Of a DNA stretch of 64,000 nucleotides, positions 63,841 to 64,000 are shown in pieces (positions within the stretch are counted from its first letter, which is position 1; the number at the start of each line of letters is the position of its first letter). Origin of the DNA: JAGXRK01 sp963714415 (GTDB lineage: Bacteria > Bacteroidota > Ignavibacteria > Ignavibacteriales > Ignavibacteriaceae); contig CAVQOL010000002.1 in assembly GCA_963714415.1 (NCBI GenBank), forward strand, positions 248,001 through 312,000, read 5' to 3'. The notes beneath the pieces are model-generated. The model made no database searches and had not been told where the DNA came from. It was given only the letters and a program-made list of their open reading frames with translations. A program made the position numbers and the translations under genes.

Positions 63841-64000
63841 TTGACAAAACTATTCCTAAAATATCGTTCAAACATTGTAGTTGTTTTTACTATTCTGCTC
63901 ATTGCAGTAGCATTACTGAACATCTATCATTCAGTTGCAGTCAATGTAATTTCAAACGACGAATGTTTGTGGCTTCCAAAGAAATCTATGACTTCACTGG
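63841..64000 (+). CDS. Membrane-anchored protein, 3' end outside window
   Basis: 53 codons from TTG 63841 to the window edge, still open. The sequence begins with a short basic segment (TKLFLKYRSN), then a membrane helix (IVVVFTILLIAVALLNIYHS), then a presumably extracytoplasmic part starting VISNDECLWLPKK. Its position behind the partner-switching genes suggests a related signalling protein, possibly another phosphatase with a sensor domain, but the visible part does not show it. Confidence 0.55.
   Translation, partial: MTKLFLKYRSNIVVVFTILLIAVALLNIYHSVAVNVISNDECLWLPKKSMTSL

Overview
The window is an AT-rich bacterial chromosome segment that looks like a member of the Ignavibacteria (Bacteroidota/Chlorobi group). 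This is inferred from type IX secretion (T9SS) style C-terminal sorting domains on a subtilase and on a PorZ-like beta-propeller protein, a menaquinone methyltransferase, frequent TTG starts, Shine-Dalgarno sequences of the GGAGG type, and short mixed-strand operons. No tRNA, rRNA, CRISPR array, prophage or transposase gene was seen.

Layout. 0-5.2 kb: end of a periplasmic binding protein, radC, a coiled-coil lipoprotein plus LysM protein pair, phoH, mazG, a RidA-family protein. 5.2-9.2 kb: a TrpG/PabA amidotransferase, a small exported protein, and a LytR_C-domain/rsfS/argS run. 9.2-13.6 kb (minus): comF-like, a von Willebrand-like membrane protein, phzF-like, surE. 13.8-25.3 kb (plus): pgeF-like, a DMT permease, folB-folK-deoxynucleoside kinase, GT9, ppx, lepA, lepB, a subtilase, an O-methyltransferase. 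25.3-31 kb: marR, an IMPACT-family protein, uvrA, an aldo/keto reductase and a TauE permease. 31-37.3 kb: a CocE-like hydrolase, a DUF1028 protein, a highly structured palindromic repeat, rhomboid, AhpD-like, amidohydrolase, rdgB. 37.3-47.2 kb: menG, PAP2, rsmA, ROK kinase, ABC-F, PorZ-like, ribH, PHP, Crp/Fnr. 47.4-53.2 kb: a PpiD-like chaperone, an outer-membrane protein, aroK-aroB, nadA. 53.3-64 kb: a sensor kinase, purA, then a signalling block. The block holds STAS, ECF sigma with anti-sigma, and a partner-switching module of two PP2C phosphatases, STAS and an RsbW-like kinase.

The strongest anomaly is that at least 14 genes, several normally essential (lepB, purA) and others broadly conserved (rdgB, rsmA, aroB), are interrupted by single-base frameshifts. 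I count 20 shifts, 19 of them +1. Downstream frames restore intact conserved protein, so the simplest explanation is insertion errors in the assembly. Five of the +1 events share one context (an extra T directly before a CCT proline codon), which deserves checking against reads. In these genes I give the full span of the reconstructed gene.

The most unusual non-coding structure is a 144-nt array of five serial palindromes (34075-34218). Its two halves are mirror images whose stems differ by compensating changes. A second candidate of interest is a 30-codon reading frame with a strong Shine-Dalgarno site between aroB and nadA.
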